Shown here: positions 34,462 through 45,450 of the stretch, piece by piece
Numbering within the stretch: position 1 is the stretch's first letter
Layout of the letters: every line of letters starts with the position of its first letter
Source: Rhexocercosporidium sp. MPI-PUGE-AT-0058
Lineage: Eukaryota; Ascomycota; Leotiomycetes; Helotiales
Direction: 5' to 3'
Assembly (NCBI GenBank): GCA_020746875.1
Contig: JAGTJL010000005.1
Location: 434,001-498,000, forward strand
DNA: 64,000 nucleotides
The notes under the pieces: model-generated
Database searches by the model: none
What the model saw: the letters and a program-made list of their open reading frames with translations, nothing else
What the model was told of the DNA's origin: nothing
Position numbers and translations under genes: made by a program

Positions 34462-36064
34462 GATAATTCCCTGGGTACGGTGGCACGGAGTAAATTTACT
34501 GGAATGCCGCAACTGTTATGGGAGGTAGACTTGAGAGCAGGAGCAACTGTAGGCAGCCGACAAACTGAAACCTCAATAGGAGCTGACAATGCTGGGTGTA
34601 TGACTTCTGGAGGTAACAATCAGAGAACTTGGGTAATAGGCAGAATTGTGGCTTTGCTTACACAAACAAGAATGAGTTGACCAATTGTGACAACTTGTGC
34701 ATGATGCATCATGCAGCCTCGTTGGGGCTGTGGGACAACCACCTCGTGGCTCAAATCCATAGAGCGGAACTGCAGTAGGCCCATGTTTCTCTGTCTAGCG
34801 CACTTTATTTACATAGTATACCGCAGACAAGACGTTCATACAGCTGCTTTAATTGATACATTATACACATGGTATAGTGTATGAGCGTGCTCTATCTACC
34901 CCCGCTTTTATTCATGCGTTATACAACCAATAAGGTCGCCATTTGAAGCTAAGCAATATCGCAAACTTTATCAATCCTAGAGGTTCAAAGTGGCTCATTG
35001 TTTGAGTTCCAAGTAATTCTGCTCCGTCTTTCTCGTCGTCTTTCCGCGTTTTGATTCCGGCTCGCTTGAGTCGCAAGCATTGTTGAGTTCAATTCAGGAT
35101 TCCAGACGGCAACGTCATATTTTATAACACTATAGCATACAGGGTTGGAAGATGACTGAAATCTTGGAGCTGTTGATTTCACAAAAAGATTTACTCTTTG
35201 TGTAGTTCTGATTATTGGGTTGGGTTTGGCCTTCAAGGGTAAGCGAGAGGTGCAGACAGAGGTGCAGACAGAGGTGCAGACAGAGGTCACGGCTAGTCAC
35301 AGGCAAAGCCTTTGGGCGACAAGGAATGACTTGAAGTCTGTAAGTATGTTGGAGACACTATTCATGCGTTCTAGGTACAGTGATCGGGTACTAAAATAAA
35401 AATTCCATTTGTTCGGTCACTGTGAGAGACACTATTTCCTAGATCTAACAGCTCAAATCTCATCGCTAGACAAAAAGAACCCAACGGCAAATGAAGGGCA
35501 TCGAGGTGTTCGAAGAACTTATATTGCTGGAGAGTGCATGCATACATTCGCCAACTCCGTCATTTATCAAAACTTCCAACACTTAAAGGACTTGTTAGAC
35601 AGCACCTAATATTCCGTCAAGTACCCAAGCACAGGATAACCACCGGCCACGTAGACTTAACAGTACTCACCAAACTGCTCACAGTAAATAGACCTGAATT
35701 GACACCGTAATACCGTTAAAGTTAAAAGCTGGGCTAGCAAGACGACGCAAGACCTTTCGTGAACTGAGCGGCTTGAGACGTCAAGAAATGGCTGGGCATG
35801 ATCGGGTAAGAAAGGAAAGTTGCGAGCCCGATTCGACGCCTCCCGGTGTACCCCGAGTCTTTTCCGTGTTAACAAAGTCACCCCACCAGCACTACATATG
35901 AGTACACCACCTCTTGGACTGATACAAGAACTCGCATAGAAAGCGACATTTTTTTAACAGATCGAGACTGTTTCACAACTGTCCGAGTATATGCTCCAAC
36001 CCAAATCTCCCCCTCCCCAAAAAATACAGTTTCAACTCTCGCTTGAGCCTGCCAGATTCATATC
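34462..36064. other. Divergent intergenic region
   Basis: Shared upstream region of the large minus-strand gene and the plus-strand SDR gene. Contains a 12-bp tandem repeat at 35246-35287. No coding frame is convincing. Confidence 0.5.
35246..35287. repeat. 12-bp tandem repeat, 3.5 copies
   Basis: Unit AGAGGTGCAGAC repeated three times exactly, followed by AGAGGT. Confidence 0.92.
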
Positions 36065-37087
36065 ATGGGAATCCCCCTCAAACTCTTCACCTCCATCGGC
36101 ATAGCGAGCACCTCCCTCCTAGCTCTCAAAACCCTCCGCTTCATCCACATCTACACCCGCCCATCCTCCATCCAGCGCTACCTATACCCCCACCCCATCA
36201 CCAATCACCCACCATGGGCACTCATCACCGGCTCCAGCGACGGCATCGGCAAAGCCTACGCCCAAGCCCTCGCCTCGAAAGGCTTCAACATAATCCTACA
36301 TGGTCGGAACCCTGTCAAACTAGAGACTCTCCGCCAGAGCATGCAGGAATCATACCCCTCTCTCGATTTCCGCGTTTTGGTTCTCGATGCATCAAAAGAT
36401 GGCGTGGATACCAACCGTGAGATCCAAGACGCAGTAGAAATTTTGAAAGATCTGCATGTCACGGTATTGATTAACAATGTCGGTGGAGGCGAAAAGAGCG
36501 ATGGTCCGTTCATGGAGCCGTATATTCAGTATACGCCTCGTGATATTGATAGGTTGCTGAATGTCAACGCGCGGTTCCCGGCGCAGATTACGAGAGCTGT
36601 GTTGCCGCTACTGAGGGACCATGGCGGGCCGGCATTGATCATGACGATGGGTTCGATGTCGGACTTTGGGATGCCGTATATGAGTATTTATTCTGCAGCG
36701 AAGGGGTTTGATCTGACTTTCTCGACGGCGCTGAAGAGGGAGTTGGCCATTGAAAGTAGGATTCAGATGCAGACAGATGGGAGCAAGGGTAAGAGGGGAA
36801 GTCAGATTGAGGTCCTGGGTATCATGACTGGTGGTGTCACAGAGGTGGCATGGGATCAGACGAAGGGAAATCTGTTCAGACCTGCGGCGGCGACATTGGC
36901 GAAAGCGGCGTTGGAGAGAGTGGGTTGTGGGAGGGATATTGTAGCTGCGTATTTGCCGCATGCATTGCTTTGGGGGTTGCCAGATTTGCTACCGAAATGG
37001 TTGTTTGAATGGGTGCTTGTTAAAACCTCACAGGCAGAGATGAGACATTGGGAAGTTTATTGGGAGGGTTTGAAGAAGGAGGCTTGA
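36065..37087 (+). CDS. Short-chain dehydrogenase, very-long-chain 3-oxoacyl-CoA reductase/17beta-HSD12-like
   Basis: A single exon of 340 aa. An N-terminal membrane helix (about 5-25) is followed by the Rossmann NAD(P) motif TGSSDGIGKAYA (about 56-67), NNVGGG (about 140), the catalytic Ser in TMGSMSD (about 197) and YSAAK (about 208-212). The spacing and the anchor fit the microsomal ketoreductase group (yeast Ifa38/YBR159w and animal HSD17B12), which reduces 3-oxoacyl-CoA during fatty acid elongation at the endoplasmic reticulum. A typical C-terminal ER-retention dilysine is approximated by LKKEA. It may be a paralogue with another ketone substrate; the fungal housekeeping member cannot be told apart by eye. 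Codon use changes from C-ending in the first third to G/T-rich later. Confidence 0.85.
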   Translation: MGIPLKLFTSIGIASTSLLALKTLRFIHIYTRPSSIQRYLYPHPITNHPPWALITGSSDGIGKAYAQALASKGFNIILHGRNPVKLETLRQSMQESYPSLDFRVLVLDASKDGVDTNREIQDAVEILKDLHVTVLINNVGGGEKSDGPFMEPYIQYTPRDIDRLLNVNARFPAQITRAVLPLLRDHGGPALIMTMGSMSDFGMPYMSIYSAAKGFDLTFSTALKRELAIESRIQMQTDGSKGKRGSQIEVLGIMTGGVTEVAWDQTKGNLFRPAAATLAKAALERVGCGRDIVAAYLPHALLWGLPDLLPKWLFEWVLVKTSQAEMRHWEVYWEGLKKEA

Positions 37088-37227
37088 AAAAGGAGTGAGA
37101 GTCGCATTACCAGAGAAAATATTTACTGGGAAACGATTTCACATCTTTGAATTATAAGGCCATCAGCTCGTTTCTCAGAACTGGCAGTTTGTGTGCCGAG
37201 GGACAGAGCAGCTAGGATTGTTGCTAT

Positions 37228-38648
37228 CTATGCCTTGCCCAGAATCTTGTCGAATATCGCAATCAGCTGCTTTACCTCATCCACTACCACATATTAGCAC
37301 CCAACATACTTTGAATGAATGAAGACTTACGAGTATTATAATGCACCATCGAAACTCTCACAACTCCGTCATATTGCAAGCCCAGGATCTCATCCGCCAA
37401 TCTCACACTATAGAAAGTGCCCCATCTAATACCCATCTCTCCTTTGGACAGCTCATCCACAGCCTCCACAACATCTTTACTCTTCCTCTCCTTCACCACA
37501 AAGCCGATCGTGCTGACTCTTTTCTTGGTATCCGCGCTAGGGTCACCATAGATCGTGACATCCGATCGCGCATTCAGGTAATCTAAAAGTGTACCTTGTA
37601 ATTGCTCCTCGTGCTTCTCAATCGCTTCCCATGATTCTGCAGGATTTTCTCCGAAGTAAGACAGGACGGCTGGGATGGAGGCCGTGAGTTCGTAGCAAGA
37701 TCCTGCAAGACCCAATTTGTCCTGAAGAGTGGAAGAGGGGTTGAAGTGATGGCCAAGCGATTTGACAGCTTTCAAGGCAAGCGGTGATGCGTAGAGCATG
37801 GACATGTGAGGGCCGTATACCTACATCTGTTAATCGATCGTCCTTGGGTTGGAGGCTGTCTGAGTTACTTTGTACCAGCTGAAGCAGTAGAAATCAACAC
37901 CCAAAGCTTGCACATCAACCTGTCTATGGGGTGCATAAGCAACAGCATCAACACATAACATCGCCCCAGGGATAGTATGGACAGCCTCAGCAATGGCAGC
38001 AATATCGTGGATCGTGCCCAAGATGTTAGATGCGTGTGTACACGTGACTAGGACCGTTTTCTCCGTGAGGAGATCCTTGAGATCAGATGCCTCAAGCTTA
38101 GGATTTGTGGATGCTTTAGGGGACCACCACTTGATTGTTAGATTCTGACGTTCGGCGAGGTCCACCCAGGCGGCGATGTTGGCTTCGTGGTCGACTTTGG
38201 AGATGATTATCTCGGAGCCGGCGGGGAAGGACAGGGCGAAGGATAAGGTTCGGAAGAGGACTGTGGTTGATGATCCAAGGACTGTTCATCGTAAGTAAGT
38301 GATGTTTATTTGGGGGGGGGGGGGGATTTTGAAGAGATCACTGACCGATGTTGTCTGCTGGCGCATTGATGTACTTTGCAGCAGCAGCATATCCACTCTC
38401 ATAAATTGCGGTGGACTTCTTTCCAACAGCATACGAAGCTCCGAGCTGGACATTGGTCTTGGACAGGTAGTTAGAAATCCTTTGAATCATTAGACGCGCC
38501 TTCAAAACTCGCTAACTCGCTGGGAGAACAATTACGAGTCTATCACTGTGCCCAGGGTTTGGCTTCCTCCTGCATTATCAAAGAATACTTGTGGTTGGTT
38601 CAACGCCGGAAACTTCTCCCTAGCGGTAGCAATATTGAATGAACTCAT
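37228..38648 (-). CDS. Class V aminotransferase (cysteine desulfurase-like fold)
   Basis: Five exons (minus): 38648-38536, 38479-38346, 38281-37869, 37820-37331 and 37283-37228, 401 aa. The PLP enzyme fold is shown by FDNAGGSQ at the N-terminus (about 24-31), SSTTVLFRTL (phosphate site), DHEANIAAW, the Asp in LCVDAVAYAPHRQVDV that pairs with the pyridine nitrogen, and the Schiff-base Lys in CFSWYKVYGPHM. It lacks the Cys loop typical of NifS/IscS desulfurases, so it more likely belongs to the 'cysteine desulfurase-like' group (Csd/isopenicillin-epimerase-like) acting on an unknown amino acid. No mitochondrial presequence or signal peptide. Intron 2 contains a 14-G run. The gene is divergent from the Ofd1-like gene, sharing 722 bp of upstream DNA. 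Confidence 0.9.
38312..38325. repeat. Poly-G tract in an intron
   Basis: 14 G on the plus strand inside intron 2 of the aminotransferase gene. Confidence 0.9.
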
Positions 38649-38960
38649 GATGACTAGCTTCAAGTGGATAACGAAGTGCTCTGAACTGCAGTGAAACGAT
38701 GTAATAAAGATGATGGTAGTGTGGGAAGTCTTACCCCATTCTTCCCTGGAGGACTTGACGACATTCATCCGGCCAACTTTGACCTTCCTCTTGGGGCTAA
38801 AAATGAATTGCCGAGGCCGATGAAGCAGAATCAACAAAAGCAACGCAACGAAGCGAAACTTTACACCTTCTCCTCCTCTTCATAGGCTGCCATTGAAAGA
38901 CTTCAATGCTGAAGAACAGGAACTACAATAGCATGGACAGGATTCAAGAGAGTTCCGCTC

Positions 38961-39026
38961 ACGCGTTTGACACCGCGTATGCTTGGCGCGTGAGGATGAT
39001 TTCACGGCTCACGGCCAACCACGCGT
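38961..39026. promoter_or_regulatory. Two ACGCGT (MCB-like) sites in a divergent promoter
   Basis: ACGCGT occurs at 38961-38966 and 39021-39026, 60 bp apart, between the aminotransferase and Ofd1-like start codons. MluI cell-cycle boxes of this sequence bind MBF in yeasts. Function here is inference from the motif only. Confidence 0.35.
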
Positions 39027-39370
39027 TGGGTCCAATTGATGAAGAATGACCTGCATGAAGCCTCTCAGATCTTCATGGCGTCCATAGACAATCAATCTGC
39101 AGCATCGAGCGCTTACGCACATATGGCGCCAAAGAAGTCATAAAATAATGCTTTCGAGGGTCAATCAGAAGCAGTCGAGATGCATGCCCCCTTTTCGGCT
39201 GAGTCGTCCAGCGCTTCAGCGATCATGCAACCACTGAAAGCCAACGCCCGCTAAAAATGTCGGTGAGAATGGGCAGATAATCCCGATCCACCAAAATTTG
39301 TTGAAATGGACTGATATTCCCCATCTCCTTGAATTCCATTCCCCAACAGACCAATTCTTCCGCAAACATC

Positions 39371-41432
39371 ATGAAGCGCAAAGCAGATACTCAATCGAAT
39401 GGTCAGAATGGCAGAAGCATTCTCAAGAAGCGTGCAAAGACAGGTACGGGTCTAGTCGATGCCAATAATACCCCGCGGCGCATTCTGATAGCCTCGAATA
39501 GTTCTCGCAGAAGAAGATGTCCACAAGAGCTTCCGGAAAGGACTCTTTGCCAAAGATGTCCTAGGAAAATACACAAAGGACTATGCCGAATCCGAACCAT
39601 ACAAGCACAGTGTTATCAGCTCCCTGATCAACGATGATCTACTGCGTTCCGTCCGCGATGAAATTCGAGAAAATGTCCAATTCACCCCCAAAGAAACCGA
39701 TATCTACAAGATTCACCAGTCGGGGGATCTCGCCAATCTAGATGGGTTAGACGACGGCGCTCTCGAGAAGTTGCCCTCTCTGCTGAGGCTAAGAGATGCG
39801 ATGTACTCATCCAAATTCAGAAAATACGTTTCTACAATTACAGGATCAGGAGAATTGAGTGGTAGGAAGACGGACATGGCTATCAATGTCTACACGCCTG
39901 GATGCCATCTGCTGTGCCACGACGATGTGATTGGAAGTCGGAGAATCAGTTACATCCTCTATCTCACGGATCCAGATATACCATGGAAGGAGGAATGGGG
40001 TGGCGCACTGAGATTGTTTCCCACAACTACACATGAGGATGACGGAGTCAAGACCGTTACACCATTGCCAGATACCACAAAAATTATACCTCCTGCCTGG
40101 AACCAGTTGAGTTTCTTCGCGGTCCAACCTGGTCTGAGCTTCCACGACGTCGAAGAAGTCTACCATGCCAAGAGCGAGGAACAATTACAGAAGGACGGCG
40201 GTAGAATTCGAATGGCAATCAGTGGATGGTTTCATATCCCGCAGATCGGAGAAGAAGGATATATAGAGGGAGAAGAGGAAAAATGGGGCAAGAACAGCAG
40301 CTTGAAGCAATTACAAGGCAACCCAGATCGATACGACTTTCCCAAGCCACAACCCATCGCCGTCGAACCTCCCGCGGAACCAATCGCAGAGAAGGAATTG
40401 ACTGAAGCCGATCTTGATTTCCTGCTGAAGTACATGGCTCCAACATACCTCACCCCTGATACCCTGGAAGACATTGCAGAAAGCTTCATGGATGCATCTA
40501 CAGTCACACTCGATGGTCTTCTATCGAACAAATTCTCTACCAGGGTTCGAGAGTATGTCGAAGCTCAAGAAGCATCCCCCCTCCCAGACAGCAGTACCGA
40601 GGTTGAGAAGGGTGCATGGAAAGTCGCCAAGCCACCACACAAACACCGATTCTTGTACATGCAGCCTTTCAACAGCTCGAGTGTCGATAAGGCTTCGTTG
40701 GAGGATCCGATTAAAGAACTGACTGAAGTCTTTTTACCAAGTCGTCAGTTCAGACTATGGTTGGAGATTGCGACGAAGTGCAATATCGAGAACTACGATA
40801 TCCTGGCAAGAAGATTCAGGCGAGGGCTTGATTATGCTCTTGCTACGAGTCATGATGGGGAGCCGAGATTGGAGATTAGTCTTGGATTGACTCCTACGCC
40901 GGGTTGGGGCGCCGATGGGGAAGAAGAGGATACCGAGGATGGAGAGGATGGAGAGGCTGATGTGGACAATGAGAAGGAAGAGGAGCCAACCATCACGACC
41001 AACGGTTCAAAACCAAGGCAGAATGGCGAATCGAAGTCTAACGGCAATGTAAAAGCAGAGGAGCTTGAGGAACATGAGGAAGAAGAGGAAGATGATGTTG
41101 GAGGTCACGAAGTCTACATGGCAGGCGACGACGACGAAGACGAGGATGCGGCAGTCTACAAAACCTCCGACGAATCCGAAGATGACAATGTTCTATTCAC
41201 GATGCCAGCATCCTGGAATAAGATGAGCATTGTTTTGCGCGATAGCGGTGTGCTGAAGTTCGTCAAATACGTTAGTAAGAACGCGAAGGGTGATAGGTGG
41301 GATGTCAATGCGTCATTTGGTGTGAAGATTGAGGAGATAGAGGGGGAAGAGGAGATGGTGCCTTTGGAGGAGAGTGATGAGGAGGAAGTGTTTAATGGAT
41401 TTCCGGACTCGGATGACAGCGATTCGGATTGA
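39371..41432 (+). CDS. ofd1: Ofd1/Tpa1-type prolyl 3,4-dihydroxylase (2-oxoglutarate, Fe(II))
   Basis: Two exons, 39371-39443 and 39502-41432, 667 aa. The basic N-terminus (MKRKADTQ...ILKKRAKTG) looks like a nuclear localisation signal. The double-stranded beta-helix dioxygenase core has the HxD pair in LLCHDDVIGSRRISYILYLTD (about residues 178-180), the distal His in SFHDVEEVYH, and the 2OG-binding Arg in GGRIRMAISGWF. A second, non-catalytic fold and long acidic stretches (about 510-590 and the DSDDSDSD end) follow, as in yeast Tpa1 and fission yeast Ofd1. These enzymes hydroxylate a proline of ribosomal protein S23 (Rps23); Ofd1 also links oxygen to SREBP turnover, and Tpa1 associates with translation termination/mRNA decay. 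The ATG at 39371 is the first in frame. All active-site residues are present. Confidence 0.93.
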
Positions 41433-42615
41433 GGTAACAAACAATTAGTCTCAAAGTCCAAAGAAAATGAACGCGTTTGGTAGACCCATTTTGGATGGAC
41501 ATCCAGCTAGGCACGATAGACATGTATGGCATACAAAAGAAATGATTAATGTATCGATTTAGTATACGGGGGGAAAGAACATACTAGTCCATAATCTCAC
41601 GACCCAAGGCACATCCCAGAACTAACAGTGACTCCCTCACCACTATCCCATTTCACCCACCGCAACGCCATAGCCGAGAACATCAAAACTCCCAACTCGG
41701 AAAGCGGCCAAGGCGGTATGGCCCGTCCTTAGCAATGCTTCCCGAACTTTGTTGCACGTCTAGATCTACCTGTCAAAGAAATGATCCGAAGTTGACAGGA
41801 AGGCTGAAACGAACATCGTTGTCGTTGTGGAGATGAAGCGCCACGATGAGACGGGAGATGCTGAGACTGGACCTGCTAGGGAGCGGGGGTTCCCACATGA
41901 AGCTCTGGGGGTCTCACGTGCATTTGTCCGTCGTGACCGGTGGGTTTTGGATGCGATTGAGAAGGTTATTAGGAGTCAAATAATTTATTGTATATTTATT
42001 GTATAATCAGAAAAGAAGAGACATGATAAGGTTTCTGATGCAATAGACTTTTTGCACTATCATATGGTTCAATAATAATCTACTCACGTGACAATAATCG
42101 ACGCCAAAGTCTAGGCACTATAGCTAGAAGCTCTCATCTCATCCAGACTTCACCTCCCAGATGCAGGATCTCAATGCACATCGATCCGGAATTTCGGAAT
42201 CTCCATCATGATCCCACGAGTCCAGGCAAAATCAGAATCCGCAGCTAACAAGCCACCTGTAGAACAGCATCATACGCAAGACAAAGACGGCGTAAATACC
42301 TCCCGGCCGGAATCTGCAGTAAAAGCGAATGCGATACAACATTTGCGAACGGACCAATCAGAACAGCGCATGCCGATGACTTACTAACTGATATCAGTGA
42401 ATCATTGGTTTGTCTTTTCTCGTCGTCAGCTCGCAAACTGTTTTCCACTGCAGCCTTGCTGCAGTGTTTCGGATCCGCTTCATTATCAGGCTATAGATCG
42501 AGTCGTGTCGTCTTTCTTTCCATCTACATATTGCGCCTTCCCCCCCGCTGTTAAGTATACTAGTCGTTCTACTCGTTGGTTTGAAGCTTGCTTTCCTCTA
42601 TTCTGTGTTATCAAT
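41433..42615. other. Intergenic before the CYP52-type gene
   Basis: 3' flank of the dioxygenase gene and promoter of the P450. A short AT-rich patch near 41980-42080 is visible; no gene supported. Confidence 0.5.
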
Positions 42616-44389
42616 ATGGGTTTCGTTTATCTTAAGGCCATCGTTCTCTTTCTGGTTTTGTGGCTAGTCTACGCCAATGTAAACAGCTGGTGGACTTTCC
42701 GACGGCTGAGGAAATGGGGAAAGCAGTATGGATGTGCAGAAGCACCTGCAGTACCTAACGAATGGCCATGGGGACTCGAGCGGTTATACTTTCTTTTCAC
42801 GAAGTTGAAAGGTATGTCGTAGAATCTCTTGCTAGTCATTCTCCACCTCTCCACTTCCTGGACTTTTCAAGTCAAGAAGGAATCAAATGCTGATTGGTCC
42901 CAGACCTGGACTTCCTTGACGATTTCGTATTGAAACGAAACATAGATATGGGCTGCAACACCTACCGCATGCACGGTATGTTTTTCAACACAGTTGTCTT
43001 CACCGACGACCCCGAGAACATACAAGCCGTCCTAGCCACTAAATTCCACGACTACGAACTCGGGCCCGCCAGAAATGACGCCTTCCACTCCTTACTAGGG
43101 AATGGTATCTTCACCGCAGAGCGCGAGGCATGGGCTCATTACAGACACCAGTTGAAACCTCAGTTCACGCGCGATCAAGTCAGCGATCTAGAAGCCGCGG
43201 GTCGCCATCTCAACGTGTTGTTCAAAGCTCTCCCGCAAGCAAACGCAGACGGCTGGGTAGAAAGCGCAGATTGGATGCCACTCCTCTACCGTTTCACTCT
43301 AGACGCCAGCACGGAGTTCTTGTTTGGACAATCGGTTGATAGTCAGACCACTGCTCTACACGCTGAAGATTCCGGATACTCAAAAGAACAACAAGATAAC
43401 ATCGCATTCTCCAAAGCAATGAACACCGCGCTGGAATACGTCGCTTCCCGCCTACGCTTCCGACGGCCATCCTGGTGGCCCCTCCCAAAAGAGCACAAAG
43501 AGGCATGCAACACCGTCAAATCGATGGCCGATCGCTTCGTCAAGATAGCGTTAGGCCCTGACCACAAACGACAACTACTACAAGCCGAGACAGGCGAGAA
43601 GAAGAAATTTATCTTACTCGATGCCCTGCTAGCAGAGACTCGCGATCCGATCGAGTTGCGCGATCAAGCTCTCCACGTCCTCCTCGCTGGACGAGATACC
43701 ACTGCAGCACTCCTGGGATGGACAATCCTCCTCCTGGCCCGGCACCCAGAGATCTATTCTTCGCTCCGCCAGACCGTCCTCTCTACCTTCGGCACCGAAA
43801 CTCAGCCACTTACAGAACCATCCTTCGCCTCTCTGAAATCATGCAAGGAACTTACGCACCTACTCTACGAAGTCTTACGTTTGTATCCCTTGGTTCCGGT
43901 TAATGGACGTTTGGCGATCAGGAATACGGTATTGCCTACTGGTGGGGGGAAGGATGGTAAGCAGCCGATTGCTATTATGAAGGGGGAACAAGTGGGGTAT
44001 CATTCGTATGTGTTACATAGGCGAAAGGATATCTGGGGTGAGGATGCGGATGTTTTTAGACCAGGGAGGTGGGAGGGGAGAAAGTTGGGGTGGGAGATGA
44101 TTGCGTTTTCTGGAGGGCCGAGGATTTGTTTGGGTCGTGAGTTGTTCTCTTTCCATTGCATGTGCATGCTCTGTCATTCGTTGTTATCTTGAGGAAGAGA
44201 ACTCTGGGAGTGCTAACCAGTACAGAACAATATGCCTTGAACGAAGCGAGTTTTGTTATCGTGAGGGTATTGCAGAGATTCGATAAGATCGAAGCGTTGG
44301 ACATGACTAGGCCGCTGAAGAAGGGTATCACTATCACTCTACAGCCTGGTGATGGAGTCAAGGTCAAGATGCACAGAGCCAGTTCGTAG
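42616..44389 (+). CDS. Cytochrome P450, CYP52-like (fatty acid/alkane omega-hydroxylase type)
   Basis: Three exons, 42616-42811, 42904-44136 and 44226-44389, 530 aa. An N-terminal membrane helix (YLKAIVLFLVLWLVY) is followed by a W-rich linker typical of CYP52 proteins. The I-helix reads LLAGRDTTAALLGW, where AGRDTTA is a hallmark of CYP52. ExxR is EVLR, and the heme loop FSGGPRICLG continues across intron 2 into QQYALNEASF (CLGQQ is also CYP52-typical). CYP52 enzymes sit in the endoplasmic reticulum and hydroxylate the terminal carbon of alkanes and fatty acids, the first step of omega-oxidation. Choosing the GTGAGT donor at 44137 is needed to make CLGQQ; reading through would give a stop. 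Substrate within the family cannot be inferred. Confidence 0.92.
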
Positions 44390-44658
44390 GTAATTAGGAA
44401 TTCACACGGGGAATATAGGCATGTCAAGCGAGGTAGACCTTCACTCCTCAATGTAACAACAGATAAGCATAATAAAACGAATCTCAATTCAGTTATTGCA
44501 CGCCTAAAAGCAAGGGTATTCCCAATTCCACCTCGAAATCCATGCAACCAGTAACTAAGAGGACAAAACGACTCTTCTCGTTCAGCTTGGGTTCTAAAGC
44601 AAGCACACATCAACCAGGGCAGCAATCCCATCCACCCGCATCGAAGGTAAACAACGCC

Positions 44659-45450
44659 TCAGTTCAATCCTTGCGAGATAGCATTCAAAGCACCCGAAGT
44701 CTTCGTTCCAGTACCTGTATCAAATTAGTCACAACCACCCACTCTCAACAATCAAGCCAAAAACTCACCGCCCGTCCCCCCAAAAAGCCCCGTCTTTTTC
44801 TCCTGTGTCGGCTCCGGCTTATACTTCGCAAACTCCGCCTCCAGCTCCTCCTCAGTCCACCGCCTATGCTCCTCACTCCCAACATAATTCCCCTTCTCAT
44901 CCCTCGCAAACCACTTCTGATACTCCCGTCTCGGCATATACACAACCTTCATCATCTTATCCTTCTCCTCTTTCTTACTACTCCCCTTGAATTTGTTAAG
45001 AAGTGCGAGTCCGCCTTTCTTCTCAGGTTTTGTGCTCGTTTCAGGGGATTTCTGAGAGGGGATCACGTCAGTGATGATAGCGGGGATGATACTGTCGTCT
45101 GTGTAGCGTTTCGGCAGGAGTTGGGGCATCGTGTACATATGTCCGCCGAGGTTGGCGAGCCCGCTGGCTTTGAATGCTGGTTGGGGACGGCCGGTCGCGG
45201 TGAAGTGTTGCTTGTCGTGCTCTGAGAGCTCGGAGGGCTGGGTGGCTTGCGGGATGAGTGCTTCGGCGTCGGAGTCGTCGTTTGATTGTTGTTGTTGGTG
45301 GGGATCGGTAGATGCGGGTGCGTATTTTATGGAGATGTTGTTTTCATCGCGGTAGGCGAGCATGGCGGGCTGGGATGTTGTTTTGTTGGAGTTGCGACGG
45401 GCTTTTTGGTCGGGCGACGAGGAGGTGAAGGTTTTGATTGTAAATGGCAT
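44659..45450 (-). CDS. Unknown fungal protein, charged and helical
   Basis: Two exons (minus), 45450-44769 and 44714-44659, 245 aa. The first 100 residues are Ser/Gln/Asp-rich. A motif LLPKRYTDDSIIPAIITDVIPS (about 120-141), a Lys-rich linker, and the tightly conserved-looking block MKVVYMPRREYQKWFARDEKGNYVGSEEHRRWTEEELEAEF (about 171-211) follow. The tail is Gly-rich (FGGTGTGTK...). No signal peptide or membrane segment. It is tail-to-tail with the CYP52-like gene (270 bp between stops). I do not recognise a domain. The second exon is short but keeps frame with a good GTGAGT...ATACAG intron. Confidence 0.75.
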
